Assembly (NCBI RefSeq): GCF_014196125.1
Contig: NZ_JACIDA010000001.1
Span: 1,178,001-1,242,000 of the forward strand
DNA length: 64,000 bases
Reading direction: 5' to 3'
Source of the DNA: Brevundimonas mediterranea
GTDB lineage: Bacteria; Pseudomonadota; Alphaproteobacteria; Caulobacterales; Caulobacteraceae
Positions 47,623 to 57,069 of the stretch are shown here, piece by piece. Within the stretch, counting starts at the first letter, position 1, and every line of letters begins with the position of its first letter. A model generated the notes under the pieces. It was not told the origin of the DNA. It ran no database searches and was given only the letters and a program-made list of their open reading frames with translations. Made by a program: the position numbers and the translations under genes.

Positions 47623-47907
47623 ATGTTGCAAGAGCGACGCCTGAATAGCAAAGGCGAACAATACGTGGTCGGACCGACTGGCACGCCCCTGACCCTGAAC
47701 GATCTGCCGCCGTCCAATACGGATCGGTGGGTGATCCGCCGCAAGGCCGAGGTCGTCGCCGCCGTTCGCGGCGGTCTGCTCAGCCTGGACGACGCCCTGG
47801 CTAAGTACCGCCTGACGGCGGAAGAATTCCTCGCCTGGCAGAAGGCCATCGACAAATGGGGCATGCAGGGTCTGCGCACGACGCGGATCCAGAGCTACCG
47901 CTCCTAA
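47623..47907 (+). CDS. sciP: SciP, CtrA inhibitory protein (DUF1153)
   Basis: The 94-residue product matches SciP strongly: QERRLNSKGEQYVVGPTGTP, the helical DRWVIRRKAEVVAAVRGGL and the recognition segment SLDDALAKYRLTAEEFLAWQ. SciP is a small helix-turn-helix protein that blocks CtrA-dependent transcription in swarmer cells of Caulobacter. The gene lies after flgE, has its own CtrA-like box and ends at a terminator. This gene is a strong indicator of Caulobacterales. Confidence 0.95.
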   Translation: MLQERRLNSKGEQYVVGPTGTPLTLNDLPPSNTDRWVIRRKAEVVAAVRGGLLSLDDALAKYRLTAEEFLAWQKAIDKWGMQGLRTTRIQSYRS

Positions 47908-47929
47908 AGGTTCCCCCCGAAGACGAGGA

Positions 47930-47961
47930 GGGCCGCATCCGGCGACGGATGCGGCCCTTTT
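47930..47961 (+). terminator. rho-independent terminator after sciP
   Basis: GGGCCGCATCCG and CGGATGCGGCCC form a perfect 12-bp stem with a GCGA loop and are followed by TTTT. The hairpin starts 22 bases after the sciP stop and lies upstream of mnmA. Confidence 0.9.
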
Positions 47962-47999
47962 CGTTGACCGGCCTCGAAATCGCGCCGGTTCCGCACTAA

Positions 48000-49211
48000 A
48001 TGGCGGCCATGACCCTGGTCGAAGACATCTGCCCCGTTCCCGACATTCGCCGCACCGACATGGATGCGGCGGTCGAGAGCGCGCGGGCGGCGGTCGGTCT
48101 GCCGCTGGGTTCGCGCATTGTCGCGGCCATGTCGGGCGGGGTGGACTCCACCGTCGTCGCCGCCCTGCTGCACAGGGCGGGCTATGACGTCGTCGGCGTG
48201 ACCCTGCAGCTCTACGACCACGGCGCGGCGCTGAAGAAGAAGGGCGCCTGCTGCGCGGGTCAGGACATTCACGACGCCCGCCTCGCCGCCGAGATGATCG
48301 GCATCCCCCACTATGTCCTGGACTACGAAAGCCGCTTCAAGGACGCGGTGATCGACCAGTTCGCCGACTCCTATCTGAAGGGCCAGACCCCGGTCCCCTG
48401 CATCCGCTGCAATCAGACGGTCAAGTTCCGCGACCTGCTGGACGTCGCCCGCGACCTGGGGGCCGAGGCCATGGCGACGGGCCACTACGTCCGCCGCCAT
48501 GGCCTCGGCAATCGCTCGCAGATGCGCAAGGCGATCGACCACTCGCGCGACCAGTCCTATTTCCTGTTCGCCACCACGCCGGACCAGCTCGACTATCTGC
48601 GCTTCCCCCTCGCTGATCTGGAAAAGCCCCAGGTGCGCGGCGTCGCCGCCGAACTGGGGCTGAAGATCGCCGCCAAGCCGGACAGCCAGGACATCTGTTT
48701 CGTCCCCTCGGGTGACTATCGCACCCTGATCGACCGGCTACGTCCGCAAGGGCGCGAGGCCGGCGAGATCGTGCACATGGACGGTCGGGTGCTGGGAACC
48801 CACGCCGGCATCACCGACTACACCATCGGCCAGCGCCGGGGCCTGAACGTCGCCGTGGGCGAGCCCCTGTTCGTCGTCAAGCTGGAGCCCGAAACCCGCC
48901 GCGTCATCGTCGGCCCGCGCGAAGCCCTGCTGACCGCCAGCCTGACGCTGGAAGAGACCAACTGGCTGGGCGACGAAGCCACGATCCTTGAGGCCGCAGA
49001 AGCCGGCCTCCCCGTCCTGGCCCGCGTCCGCTCCACGCGCCAGCCCTCGCCCGCCCGCCTGGCCCTGGTCGACGGCGACGTCCGTATCGTCTTCGACGAG
49101 GGCGAGGAAGGCGTCGCCCCCGGCCAGGCCTGCGCCCTGTACGACCCGGCCGACCCCGACCGCGTCCTGGGCGGCGGCTTCATCCGCGACACGACGGCGG
49201 TCGCGGTCTGA
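48000..49211 (+). CDS. mnmA: tRNA 2-thiouridylase
   Basis: MnmA thiolates the wobble uridine of tRNA-Glu, -Gln and -Lys. The 403-residue product has the PP-loop [10 protein letters not shown], the [11 protein letters not shown] motif (first catalytic Cys), [12 protein letters not shown] (second catalytic Cys) and the C-terminal [20 protein letters not shown] region. The first 10-20 residues are uncertain because ATG at 48009 or 48060 is also possible. It is convergent with tonB with only three bases between the stop codons. Confidence 0.95.
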   Translation: MAAMTLVEDICPVPDIRRTDMDAAVESARAAVGLPLGSRIVAAMSGGVDSTVVAALLHRAGYDVVGVTLQLYDHGAALKKKGACCAGQDIHDARLAAEMIGIPHYVLDYESRFKDAVIDQFADSYLKGQTPVPCIRCNQTVKFRDLLDVARDLGAEAMATGHYVRRHGLGNRSQMRKAIDHSRDQSYFLFATTPDQLDYLRFPLADLEKPQVRGVAAELGLKIAAKPDSQDICFVPSGDYRTLIDRLRPQGREAGEIVHMDGRVLGTHAGITDYTIGQRRGLNVAVGEPLFVVKLEPETRRVIVGPREALLTASLTLEETNWLGDEATILEAAEAGLPVLARVRSTRQPSPARLALVDGDVRIVFDEGEEGVAPGQACALYDPADPDRVLGGGFIRDTTAVAV

Positions 49212-49214
49212 GCC

Positions 49215-49979
49215 TCAACGGGCGTCGCGCCCGCCCTCGCGCGGGCGATAATCCAGCCGCACGCGGAACTCCCGCGTCCGCCAGGTCGTGCCGGCAGGGG
49301 GCCGGGGAAACGGCTCTGCGGCCCTGATCTGGCTCAGGGTCGCGGCGTCCAGCGCCGCTCGGCCGCTGCTCGACAAGATGCGTTCGTTGCTGACACGCCC
49401 CCGGCGATCCAGGGTGAAGGCCGCCGTCACCAGGCCCGTGACGCCCCCGGGGTGCCGCTTGTGCGTCTCCACCCAGCGCAGAACCTGGGCGTAGTAGTCG
49501 TCGACCTGGGCGCCCCCGTTGGCGCCGGACGTCGCCGCCGCGCCGCCGCCGGTCAGGCCCCGCCGCAGGTCCTGCGCCCCATCGGGTCCCGGCTCAGCTT
49601 CCGATCCGCCCTCCGCCTGAAACGAGGCCAGCGGCTCCGAAACGGCGGACGTCAGGGCTATGGGCGTCGTCTGAAGTGTTGGAAACCGGGTCTGCGACGG
49701 TCTGGGCGCCGGTCGGACGGGCGCGGTCTGGACCTCGGGTTCATGCGCCGCCTTTGGATGGTCGCCTCCTTTGGAGGCCGCCGCCTCTGTCGATCCATCG
49801 ACACTGTCGAAGGCCGCGCGCGGCGACAGCGTCAGTTCGATCACCGGCGCGCCGCCCTGATCGGGCGTCGGCGGGTGAACAGACCCGACCGCCAGCATCG
49901 CCAACAGACCCAATTGGACGGCCGCAACGACCACCCCGGTCGCTGCCTTGGCGAGCGAAGAAACATACTCAGACGGCAT
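49215..49979 (-). CDS. TonB-family energy transducer
   Basis: The 254-residue product (ATG 49979) has an N-terminal membrane helix (about 12-33), a Pro/Ala-rich spacer and a C-terminal TonB domain: YYAQVLRWVETHKRHPGGVTG, AAFTLDRRGRVSNERI and FPRPPAGTTWRTREFRVRLDYR. It passes proton-motive-force energy from ExbB/ExbD to outer membrane receptors. No exbB or exbD is visible in the window. It is divergent from a TonB-dependent receptor gene, with a palindromic, Fur-box-like sequence between them, so it probably serves that receptor. Confidence 0.9.
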   Translation of the reverse strand: MPSEYVSSLAKAATGVVVAAVQLGLLAMLAVGSVHPPTPDQGGAPVIELTLSPRAAFDSVDGSTEAAASKGGDHPKAAHEPEVQTAPVRPAPRPSQTRFPTLQTTPIALTSAVSEPLASFQAEGGSEAEPGPDGAQDLRRGLTGGGAAATSGANGGAQVDDYYAQVLRWVETHKRHPGGVTGLVTAAFTLDRRGRVSNERILSSSGRAALDAATLSQIRAAEPFPRPPAGTTWRTREFRVRLDYRPREGGRDAR

Positions 49980-50010
49980 GAGGGGCGCATAAAACCGGAT
50001 TGCTGCGAAC

Positions 50011-50029
50011 GCAACTGATAATGAGTTGC
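50011..50029. promoter_or_regulatory. palindromic (Fur-box-like) operator between tonB and receptor gene
   Basis: GCAACT and AGTTGC (50011-50016, 50024-50029) flank GATAATG. The core TGATAATGA resembles half of a Fur box, which fits iron regulation of TonB and receptor genes. The match to the full 19-bp consensus is partial. Confidence 0.5.
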
Positions 50030-50086
50030 AATTCAATTTGGCCAGGCGTACCCCGCCTCCCCTCAGTGGGTTTGGGGATCATCACC

Positions 50087-52588
50087 ATGCGTATCGCACT
50101 CGTTTCATCCGCCGGCGCAGCGGCTTTGCTGCTTGCGGGCGCTGCACAGGCTCAGGCGCCGGACCAGACGCAGAGCCGGACAGACCAGTCCGACGCCGCC
50201 ATCCCTACCGTCGTCGTCACGGACGAATCCCGCGCCTCCACCGCCTACAACTACGGCGCCCCGATCAACTCGGGCGAGACCACCTTCGGCGCTGACTCGG
50301 TCCGCGACCGCGCCCCCGGCTCCGGCGACGGCAACCAGTTGCTGAAGCTGGCTCCGACGGTGCAGTTCAGCATGAGCGAGGGCATGGCGGACAATGAAAG
50401 CCTACAGGACATACGCCCCGCCCAGATTTCCATTTCGGGCGCCAGCGGCCTGGACAACCTCTATATATTGGACGGTGTCGGCGTGACGTCCCAACTCGAC
50501 ACCTTCAGCGGCGACCCTGACCACTATGACGAGGTCGGGGCCGCCAGCGCCCAGGCCATCTGGGTCGATTCCAGCTTGATCGGCGAGATCACCCTACTCG
50601 ACTCCAACGTCTCAGCCGAATACGGCGGCTTCCTTGGCGGCGTTCTGGATGTGAAGACCCGTGCGCCCTCCTCTGCGTTCGGCTTTACTGCCTACTACGG
50701 GGCGACCGAGACCGACATGGCCAGCTATCGCATCCCCGACAACGCGCGGGAGCGGTTGGCGGGCGCCTACCCGGACAAACCTCAATACGAGAAGAGCCGC
50801 TACGGTTTCACCATCGACCTGCCCGTCGCCGAGCGGTTTAACCTCTTGGCCGGCTATAGCTATTCGGACTCAACAGTCACCTACTACCGCAACGCCACTT
50901 ACGGCGGCAGCGCCTTCGGCCAGATAAGCAAGAGCGAACAGTATCTGCTGAAAGGCGAATACGACCTTGCCGACCACCTCAAGCTGGACGGCCAGATAAC
51001 CTGGAGCCCCTATGAAAGCATGAACGCCAACGCCAACGGCATAGACAATCAGATGTACCAGCATGGCGGCGGCCTGGCATCGAGCCTGAAGCTGGAAGGG
51101 TCCCGCGGCGAGGCCGACTGGAGCATCCAGATCAGCTATCTCGACTCCGACAACGACCGTGACGCGCCGACACCCAACTACAGTATTCCATCGTCGGCTT
51201 CAGGTTGGTGCTCCTCGACCAACTGCACCCGCGGCAGTTTCGGTGACCTGGAGCAACGTCAACAGAACTACGGACTCAAAACCAGCTGGAGTCAGCCCTT
51301 GGCCGGTGGCGACCTGCGTCTTGGCTTCGATTTCACCCAGACCGACGCGGCTCGTAACCGTCCGGAGGACAATCGGGCCTATTCACGCGGCGCGACCGGC
51401 TCGGACATCAAGTGCCTATATCCTGAAGAAGCAGCGGCGCTAACCTGCGTGCCTGGCTCGTACGCCCTGACGACATATTTTGTCTATCCTTCCTATTTCA
51501 ACGAGGTGCAGCTGCAGCGTTATGATTTGTGGGGGGAGTACAGCTTTGACTGGAACGGGTTCGACGTTCGCGCCGGCCTTCGCTACGGCTTTGAATCCTT
51601 CCTAGAAAACCACAACTTTGCGCCGCGCCTGTCGGTCGCACGGTTGCTGCCCTGGGCCGGCACGACCCTAACGGTCGGTTTGAATCGCTATTACAGCAAC
51701 AGCTTCCTCGGCTACGCCCTGCGCGAAAACTCGGTCGCCAACTACACTTACAAGCGCGAAGCCGTGAGAGGCGTCTACGGGAACTGGGTACTTTCGGCCT
51801 ATTCATCCCCGATCAAATATTCGAATCTTGATCTAAAGACGCCTTATTCAGATGAATTCACCGTAGCGGCCCAAGGTAGAATGCTCGGCGGGCGCTATCG
51901 CATCAAAGGCATACTGCGCGAGGCTGAAGACCAAATCACCCGAGTCGAGGTTTCCGAACGCTACACCACCCCGATCGGCACGACCGCGACCCGAAGAACT
52001 TCCACCCCGACCAACGACGGTCACTCCAGTTATCGCGGACTTTCTCTGGAATGGACCCGCGACTTCGGACGCCACACGATCAGCGCCAACACCAACATTT
52101 CCAAGACCAAGACGTCGGCCATCGACTATTTCACTCAAAGCGATGACACCCTCTATGGGGACGAGATCGTCTACTATAATGGCGAACTTCGTTCCCTGAT
52201 TGAGGTCGTATCCGAGAACCAGCGCGAGGACTTCGCGTCTCCTCTCGTGATAAACGCGGACTGGGCTGCAACCTGGTTGGGGGATCGCGTCCGGACCAAC
52301 GTGAATGCCCGTTATCGCGATGAGTTTCAGCGGGTCGAGGATCTCGGCACGACCACAACGGTTGATGGCGCGCGCTACGATACGTGGGGCGTGGTGACCT
52401 ATGATCCTTCGGTCGATGTCAATCTGTCTATCCAGGCTGAGATCGCCCGTACTCAATACGGTACGACGACCCTCGACCTGCGAGTGAACAATCTGTTCGA
52501 TACCATCCGGAACAACAACTCGACCTCGACGAGCCAGCCCTATCAGTTGGGTCGCAATCTCTGGGTCTCGTTGAAGTACCAATATTGA
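50087..52588 (+). CDS. TonB-dependent outer membrane receptor
   Basis: From ATG 50087 the 833-residue product has a signal peptide (MRIALVSSAGAAALLLAGAA then QAQA), a plug domain (DGNQLLKLAPTVQFSMSEG, SISGASGLDNLYILDGVG, EYGGFLGGVLDVKTR) and a beta-barrel to the C-terminal RNLWVSLKYQY. The ligand is unknown. The following gene encodes a di-haem peroxidase that overlaps its stop codon, and tonB is divergent, suggesting a self-contained uptake unit. The barrel portion looks less GC-rich and less biased in codon use than neighbouring genes, by eye. Confidence 0.9.
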   Translation: MRIALVSSAGAAALLLAGAAQAQAPDQTQSRTDQSDAAIPTVVVTDESRASTAYNYGAPINSGETTFGADSVRDRAPGSGDGNQLLKLAPTVQFSMSEGMADNESLQDIRPAQISISGASGLDNLYILDGVGVTSQLDTFSGDPDHYDEVGAASAQAIWVDSSLIGEITLLDSNVSAEYGGFLGGVLDVKTRAPSSAFGFTAYYGATETDMASYRIPDNARERLAGAYPDKPQYEKSRYGFTIDLPVAERFNLLAGYSYSDSTVTYYRNATYGGSAFGQISKSEQYLLKGEYDLADHLKLDGQITWSPYESMNANANGIDNQMYQHGGGLASSLKLEGSRGEADWSIQISYLDSDNDRDAPTPNYSIPSSASGWCSSTNCTRGSFGDLEQRQQNYGLKTSWSQPLAGGDLRLGFDFTQTDAARNRPEDNRAYSRGATGSDIKCLYPEEAAALTCVPGSYALTTYFVYPSYFNEVQLQRYDLWGEYSFDWNGFDVRAGLRYGFESFLENHNFAPRLSVARLLPWAGTTLTVGLNRYYSNSFLGYALRENSVANYTYKREAVRGVYGNWVLSAYSSPIKYSNLDLKTPYSDEFTVAAQGRMLGGRYRIKGILREAEDQITRVEVSERYTTPIGTTATRRTSTPTNDGHSSYRGLSLEWTRDFGRHTISANTNISKTKTSAIDYFTQSDDTLYGDEIVYYNGELRSLIEVVSENQREDFASPLVINADWAATWLGDRVRTNVNARYRDEFQRVEDLGTTTTVDGARYDTWGVVTYDPSVDVNLSIQAEIARTQYGTTTLDLRVNNLFDTIRNNNSTSTSQPYQLGRNLWVSLKYQY

Positions 52589-53685
52589 AACCCGCCCGCG
52601 ACATCACCGCTTTCGTCGTCGCCGTCCTCGCGCTCCATCTGGGCGTAGGGGCGGCGGTGTCGCGGGTTCAGACGCCGTCCAGCGACGGCGAACTGCGCCT
52701 CGCCTACGCCGGCGCGCCCCAAACCTGGCCCCGCCCGCTCCTGCAAGAGGGCGCGACCTTCGCGGAGTTCGCCCCCCTGCCCCCGGCGCCCGCGCCTGCC
52801 GACAATCCGACCACGCCGGAAAAGGCCGCCCTGGGCCAGCGCCTGTTCGACGAACCGAAACTGTCGGCCTCGGGCCAGATCGCCTGCGCTTCCTGCCATG
52901 CGCGGGAGCTGGGCTTCGCCGACGGCGTGCGCACCTCCTTCGGTCATGACCGCCAGAGGGGACGGCGCAACGCCCCCTCGGTGGCGACCGCCGCGTGGGC
53001 GACCAGCCTGTTCTGGGACGGTCGGGCGAAGACCCTGGAAGAGCAGAGCCTGCACCCCATCGTCGACGCCAGGGAGATGGCCGCCGACCTGCCCGTGGTC
53101 ACGGCCCGTATCGCCGCCGATCCGTCCTACGCCGCCCCCTTCGCCCAGGCCTTCGGCTCGCCCCAGGTCACGACCGACCGCATCGCCAAGGCCCTGGCCG
53201 CCTTCCAACGCACCCTGAAGCCCCGCTCCAGCCCCTACGCCCGCCTCCTGGCCGGCCGGAGCGACGCCCTGAACGATCAACAGCTGCGCGGCCTGCACCT
53301 GTTCCGCACCAAGGCCGGCTGCGCCAACTGCCACTCTGGCCCTCTTCTCAGCGACCAGAAGTTCCACAATCTGGGCCTCAGCTTCTACGGCCGCGCCCGC
53401 CAGGATCTAGGCCGCTACGAAGTCACCGCCGCCCCCGCCGACGTCGGCGCCTTCCGCACGCCCTCCCTGCTGAACATCAGCCGCACCGGCCCGTGGATGC
53501 ACAACGGCCTTTTCCCGACGCTGGAGGGCGTGGTCGCCTTCTATGACGTCGGAGGAGCGAGGCCGCGACGGCAACCCGAGCATGCCGACGATCCGCTGTT
53601 TCCAACCACAGACGCCCTGCTCATCAAACGCGACCTCAGTGCAGAGGAACGCGCGGACCTCGTCGCTTTCTTGGAGGCGCTTTAG
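52585..53685 (+). CDS. di-haem cytochrome c peroxidase family protein
   Basis: The 366-residue product has a hydrophobic N-terminus (about 8-24) and two haem-binding CxxCH motifs, CASCH near residue 109 and CANCH near residue 250. Other family motifs are DGRRNAPSV-like RGRRNAPSV, LFWDGRAKTLEEQSLHPI and RTPSLLNISRTGPWMHNG. This is the CcpA/MauG/MbnH-type family. It starts with TTG at 52585, where TTGA overlaps the receptor stop codon. Pairing with a TonB receptor is reminiscent of MbnH loci. No MbnP partner is visible. Its substrate is unknown. Confidence 0.9.
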   Translation: MKPARDITAFVVAVLALHLGVGAAVSRVQTPSSDGELRLAYAGAPQTWPRPLLQEGATFAEFAPLPPAPAPADNPTTPEKAALGQRLFDEPKLSASGQIACASCHARELGFADGVRTSFGHDRQRGRRNAPSVATAAWATSLFWDGRAKTLEEQSLHPIVDAREMAADLPVVTARIAADPSYAAPFAQAFGSPQVTTDRIAKALAAFQRTLKPRSSPYARLLAGRSDALNDQQLRGLHLFRTKAGCANCHSGPLLSDQKFHNLGLSFYGRARQDLGRYEVTAAPADVGAFRTPSLLNISRTGPWMHNGLFPTLEGVVAFYDVGGARPRRQPEHADDPLFPTTDALLIKRDLSAEERADLVAFLEAL

Positions 53686-53889
53686 CGAGCATGGTCCTCC
53701 GAACCCCTATGAATCCAGGGAATGCACCGTCACGGATCCATTTGTGTAGATTCAATGGAGAATGCCTGCATATATAGCGAATATTGTTCGCATCGCAGTA
53801 CATCAATAATGCATGTCAGTGTTGCAGATATGTAAACTGCATATCGCATTGGCGCCGTAATCCCCGCATCGACCAAGCAGGGGATATAA
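53686..53889 (+). promoter_or_regulatory. AT-rich promoter region of second TonB receptor
   Basis: This 204-base gap is clearly less GC-rich than its surroundings. It contains GCGAATATTGTTCGC at 53777-53791, a 5-bp-arm inverted repeat that could be an operator, and other short palindromic pieces. I cannot assign -35/-10 boxes. Confidence 0.45.
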
Positions 53890-56211
53890 ATGCACCGTCA
53901 AAACAAACTCCGCCTCCAGCTTTTGCTGGGAACGGCTCTACTCGCCGCGCCTTTCTCCGCCCTCGCCCAAACGGCGCCGGCTCCCGTCGACACCACGCCG
54001 GCCGGTCTGGACGACATCGTCGTCACCGCGACCAAGCGTGAAACCAATCTGCAGGACACGCCGATCTCGATCTCGGTCCTGAACTCCGAGGCCCTGGAAG
54101 ACCGCCACGTCCAGAGCCTGATGGATCTGGCCGACGGCGCCGTTCCCGGCCTGCGCGTCGCCACCTTCGAAGCGCGCCAGTCCGCCCTGACCATCGGCAT
54201 CCGCGGCATCGTGCCGAACGACGCCAACCAACCCGCGCGTGAACAGGGCGTCGGCATCTACGTTGACGGCGTCTATCTGGGTCGCCAGCACGGCCTCGGC
54301 GCCGCCCTGCTGGACGTGGAACGCATCGAAGTCCTGAAGGGCCCGCAAGGCACCCTGTTCGGCCGCAACACCGAAGGCGGCGCTCTGTCGCTGGTGACGC
54401 GCAAGCCCACCGGCGAGTTCGGCATGCGCGCCGTCGCCGGCGTCGGCAACTACAACTCCTACAACTCCGAACTTCACGTCGACTTCCCGGCCATCGCCGA
54501 CTTCGCCGTCAAGATGGACGGCGTGATCTCGGCCCAGGGCCCCGTCACCAAGAACATCCTGCCTGGCGAAGAAGGTTTCGGCGCCTATGACCGTCGCGGC
54601 CTGCGCGGTCAGGTCCGTTGGACCCCGACCGACAACTTCACCGCCGATCTGGCGGCCGACATCAGCAAGGACAAGAACACTCCGTTCTACAGCCAACTGC
54701 TGAACTTCAACCCCAACGGCCTGACAGTCGTCCCCTTCACCTCGACCAGCGTTCCCTCGGGCAGCATCCGCGCCCTGTCGCCGCTCGTCCAGGTCAATGG
54801 CGACAGCGTCATGAAGTCGGCCGACATCGGCGTGCCGCAACAATGGAGCGTCGACGACACCAAGGGCGTCGATCTGCACCTGTCCTATCACCCGACAGAC
54901 AGTCTCGAACTGCGCTCGATCACCGCCTACCGCGAAGTCGATGTCGAACAGTACGACAACATCGCCGGCGCCCACCGCCCGCCCGTCACCGGACCCAACG
55001 GCAACTTCAGCCGCTACTCGCTGGCGGGCCTTTGGCAGCACCAGTTCAGCCAAGAGTTCCAGGCTGTCGGTTCGCTGGGCGATCGCATCGACTACGTCGG
55101 CGGCCTCTACTACTTCAAGGAAACCGCCTCGGACGACGCCTCGACGCCTTCGACCAACAAGTGGAATGCGGACGGCACCGGCTACACCATCAACGACCCC
55201 ACCCCGACGATCCGCGGCTCCCGCTCGATCGACCGCGCCAGCCGCGCCGAATCCGAGTCGAAGGCCGTGTACGGTCAGGCGACCTGGACCCCGGCCGTTC
55301 TGAACGACGCCCTGCACATCACCGCCGGCGGCCGCTTCACCCAGGACGACAAGTCGGGCGTCCTGTCAGTGGTCAACAATGCGGCGACCAACTTCACGTT
55401 CAACGAGAAGAACGAGCGTTTCAACCCGATGGTCACCGTGGCCTATGACGTCAGCAACGACGTCAACGTCTACGCCAAATACGCCACGGGCTACCGCGCC
55501 GGCGGCGCCAGCTCGCGCTCGCTGACCTACCGCTCGTTCGGTCCGGAAGACATCAAGTCCTACGAACTGGGCCTGAAGAGCGACTGGCTGAACCACCGTC
55601 TGCGCGTCAACGCCGCCGCCTTCTATTCGGAGCGCGAGGACAGCCAGATCGACTTCAGCCTGGTCACTGTGATCGGCGCCTCGACCCGCAACACGCTGGA
55701 AACCATCAACGCCCCCGGCACGACCAAGATCAAGGGCGTCGAACTGGAAGGCATGGCGCGCGTCACCGACGCCCTGACCCTGTCGGCCTCCTACGCCTAT
55801 ACGGACGCCGAAGTGCCGCCGACCCGCAACCCGTTCAGCGGCGTGGTCCAGCAGGTGTTCATCGCCTATACGCCTGAAAACGCCTTCAGCGTCGCCGCCG
55901 ACTATACGGCGCCGATGTTTGGAGCGAACTTCAAGGCGCACGTCGACGGCAACTACGCCGATGCGACCCAGGCGTTTGACCAGTTCGAGCTGAAGAACGA
56001 CAAGTCCTTCATCGTCAACGGTCGCCTGGCCCTGGCCGACATCACGACCCGTGACGGCGGCCCGCTGCTGGAAGTGGCCCTGTGGTCGCGCAACCTGCTG
56101 AATGAAGCCCACGTCTATCGTCGCGACCCGTCCAACCGGGGCGTGATCGGCGACTACGGCAACTTCAACACGCCGCGCACCTTCGGCATCGAGCTTCGCG
56201 CCTCCTACTGA
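53890..56211 (+). CDS. TonB-dependent outer membrane receptor
   Basis: The 773-residue product has a signal peptide (about 1-26), a TonB box-like DDIVVTATKRETNLQDTPIS, a plug (IRGIVPNDANQPAREQGVGI, YVDGVYLGRQHG, VLKGPQGTLFGRNTEGGAL) and a full beta-barrel ending FGIELRASY. This is the OMR type common in Caulobacterales and Sphingomonadales. The ligand is unknown. It is isolated with its own promoter region and terminator. Codon use looks strongly GC-biased, unlike the first receptor. Confidence 0.95.
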   Translation: MHRQNKLRLQLLLGTALLAAPFSALAQTAPAPVDTTPAGLDDIVVTATKRETNLQDTPISISVLNSEALEDRHVQSLMDLADGAVPGLRVATFEARQSALTIGIRGIVPNDANQPAREQGVGIYVDGVYLGRQHGLGAALLDVERIEVLKGPQGTLFGRNTEGGALSLVTRKPTGEFGMRAVAGVGNYNSYNSELHVDFPAIADFAVKMDGVISAQGPVTKNILPGEEGFGAYDRRGLRGQVRWTPTDNFTADLAADISKDKNTPFYSQLLNFNPNGLTVVPFTSTSVPSGSIRALSPLVQVNGDSVMKSADIGVPQQWSVDDTKGVDLHLSYHPTDSLELRSITAYREVDVEQYDNIAGAHRPPVTGPNGNFSRYSLAGLWQHQFSQEFQAVGSLGDRIDYVGGLYYFKETASDDASTPSTNKWNADGTGYTINDPTPTIRGSRSIDRASRAESESKAVYGQATWTPAVLNDALHITAGGRFTQDDKSGVLSVVNNAATNFTFNEKNERFNPMVTVAYDVSNDVNVYAKYATGYRAGGASSRSLTYRSFGPEDIKSYELGLKSDWLNHRLRVNAAAFYSEREDSQIDFSLVTVIGASTRNTLETINAPGTTKIKGVELEGMARVTDALTLSASYAYTDAEVPPTRNPFSGVVQQVFIAYTPENAFSVAADYTAPMFGANFKAHVDGNYADATQAFDQFELKNDKSFIVNGRLALADITTRDGGPLLEVALWSRNLLNEAHVYRRDPSNRGVIGDYGNFNTPRTFGIELRASY

Positions 56212-56237
56212 TCGCTCCCCTTCGGAACGAACCAGAG

Positions 56238-56275
56238 CCCCCTTCCGCCGCCGGCGGGAGGGGGTTTGTCTTTTT
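56238..56275 (+). terminator. rho-independent terminator after second TonB receptor
   Basis: CCCCCTTCCGCC and GGCGGGAGGGGG form a 12-bp stem with one G-T pair and a GCC loop, followed by TTTGTCTTTTT. It starts 27 bases after the receptor stop. Confidence 0.88.
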
Positions 56276-56379
56276 GAGACTATCCAGTCTTTGTGGAGAC
56301 CGGGTGAAATTTATCCGAAGACGTCGGGTTCCTCTGGACCTCGGGGCCGTCCGGCGCGATGGCGGCGAATGGAGGTGTC

Positions 56380-57069
56380 ATGAGCAGCCTGATTCTGATC
56401 GCCGACGACGAAGGCGAAATCGTCGAGATACTTGACGCCTATATGCGGCGCGAAGGTTTCCGCACCGTCGCCGCCTCGGATGGACAGCAGGCGGTCGACC
56501 TGCACGCATCGCTGAAGCCCGACCTCGTCCTTCTGGACGTGAGGATGCCGGTGCGTGACGGCTGGGACGTGCTGGGCGAACTGCGCCGTCGCGGCGAGAC
56601 ACCGGTCATCATGGTCACCGCCCTGGACCAGGATCTGGACAAGCTTCAGGCCCTGCGGATCGGCGCCGACGACTATATCATCAAACCGTTCAAGCCGATC
56701 GAGGTCGTGGCCCGCGTCCACGCCATTCTGCGCCGCAGCGTCGGCGCGGCGGACGCCAAGGTGCTGCGGGTCGGTCCGCTGGAAGTGCAGTTGGAGAACT
56801 ATCTGGCGGCGATCTTCACGCCGGACGGCAAGCGCCGGCTGGACCTGACCCTGACCGAGTTCCGCATCCTGGCCCATATGGCGCGCATCCCCCTGCGGGT
56901 CTTTACCCGGATCGAGATCATGGAAGCCTGTTTCCCGAACCAGGACGTGCTGGAACGCACGATCGACAGCCACGTCAGCCATCTGCGCCGCAAGCTGGAG
57001 AGCGCCGGCGCCGTCGGTTTGCTGACCAATGTGCGCGGTGTCGGCTATCGGCTGGAGCCTGACGCCTGA
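56380..57069 (+). CDS. OmpR/BaeR-type response regulator
   Basis: The 229-residue product (ATG 56380 after GGAGGT) has a receiver domain with Asp9/Asp10, phosphoacceptor Asp53 in LLDVRMP and Lys102 in IIKPF, plus an OmpR-type winged-helix domain (LDLTLTEFRILAHMA, then TIDSHVSHLRRKLE and TNVRGVGYRLE). It is closest in feel to BaeR regulators of envelope stress. It overlaps the histidine kinase by one base (TGATG). Confidence 0.94.
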   Translation: MSSLILIADDEGEIVEILDAYMRREGFRTVAASDGQQAVDLHASLKPDLVLLDVRMPVRDGWDVLGELRRRGETPVIMVTALDQDLDKLQALRIGADDYIIKPFKPIEVVARVHAILRRSVGAADAKVLRVGPLEVQLENYLAAIFTPDGKRRLDLTLTEFRILAHMARIPLRVFTRIEIMEACFPNQDVLERTIDSHVSHLRRKLESAGAVGLLTNVRGVGYRLEPDA

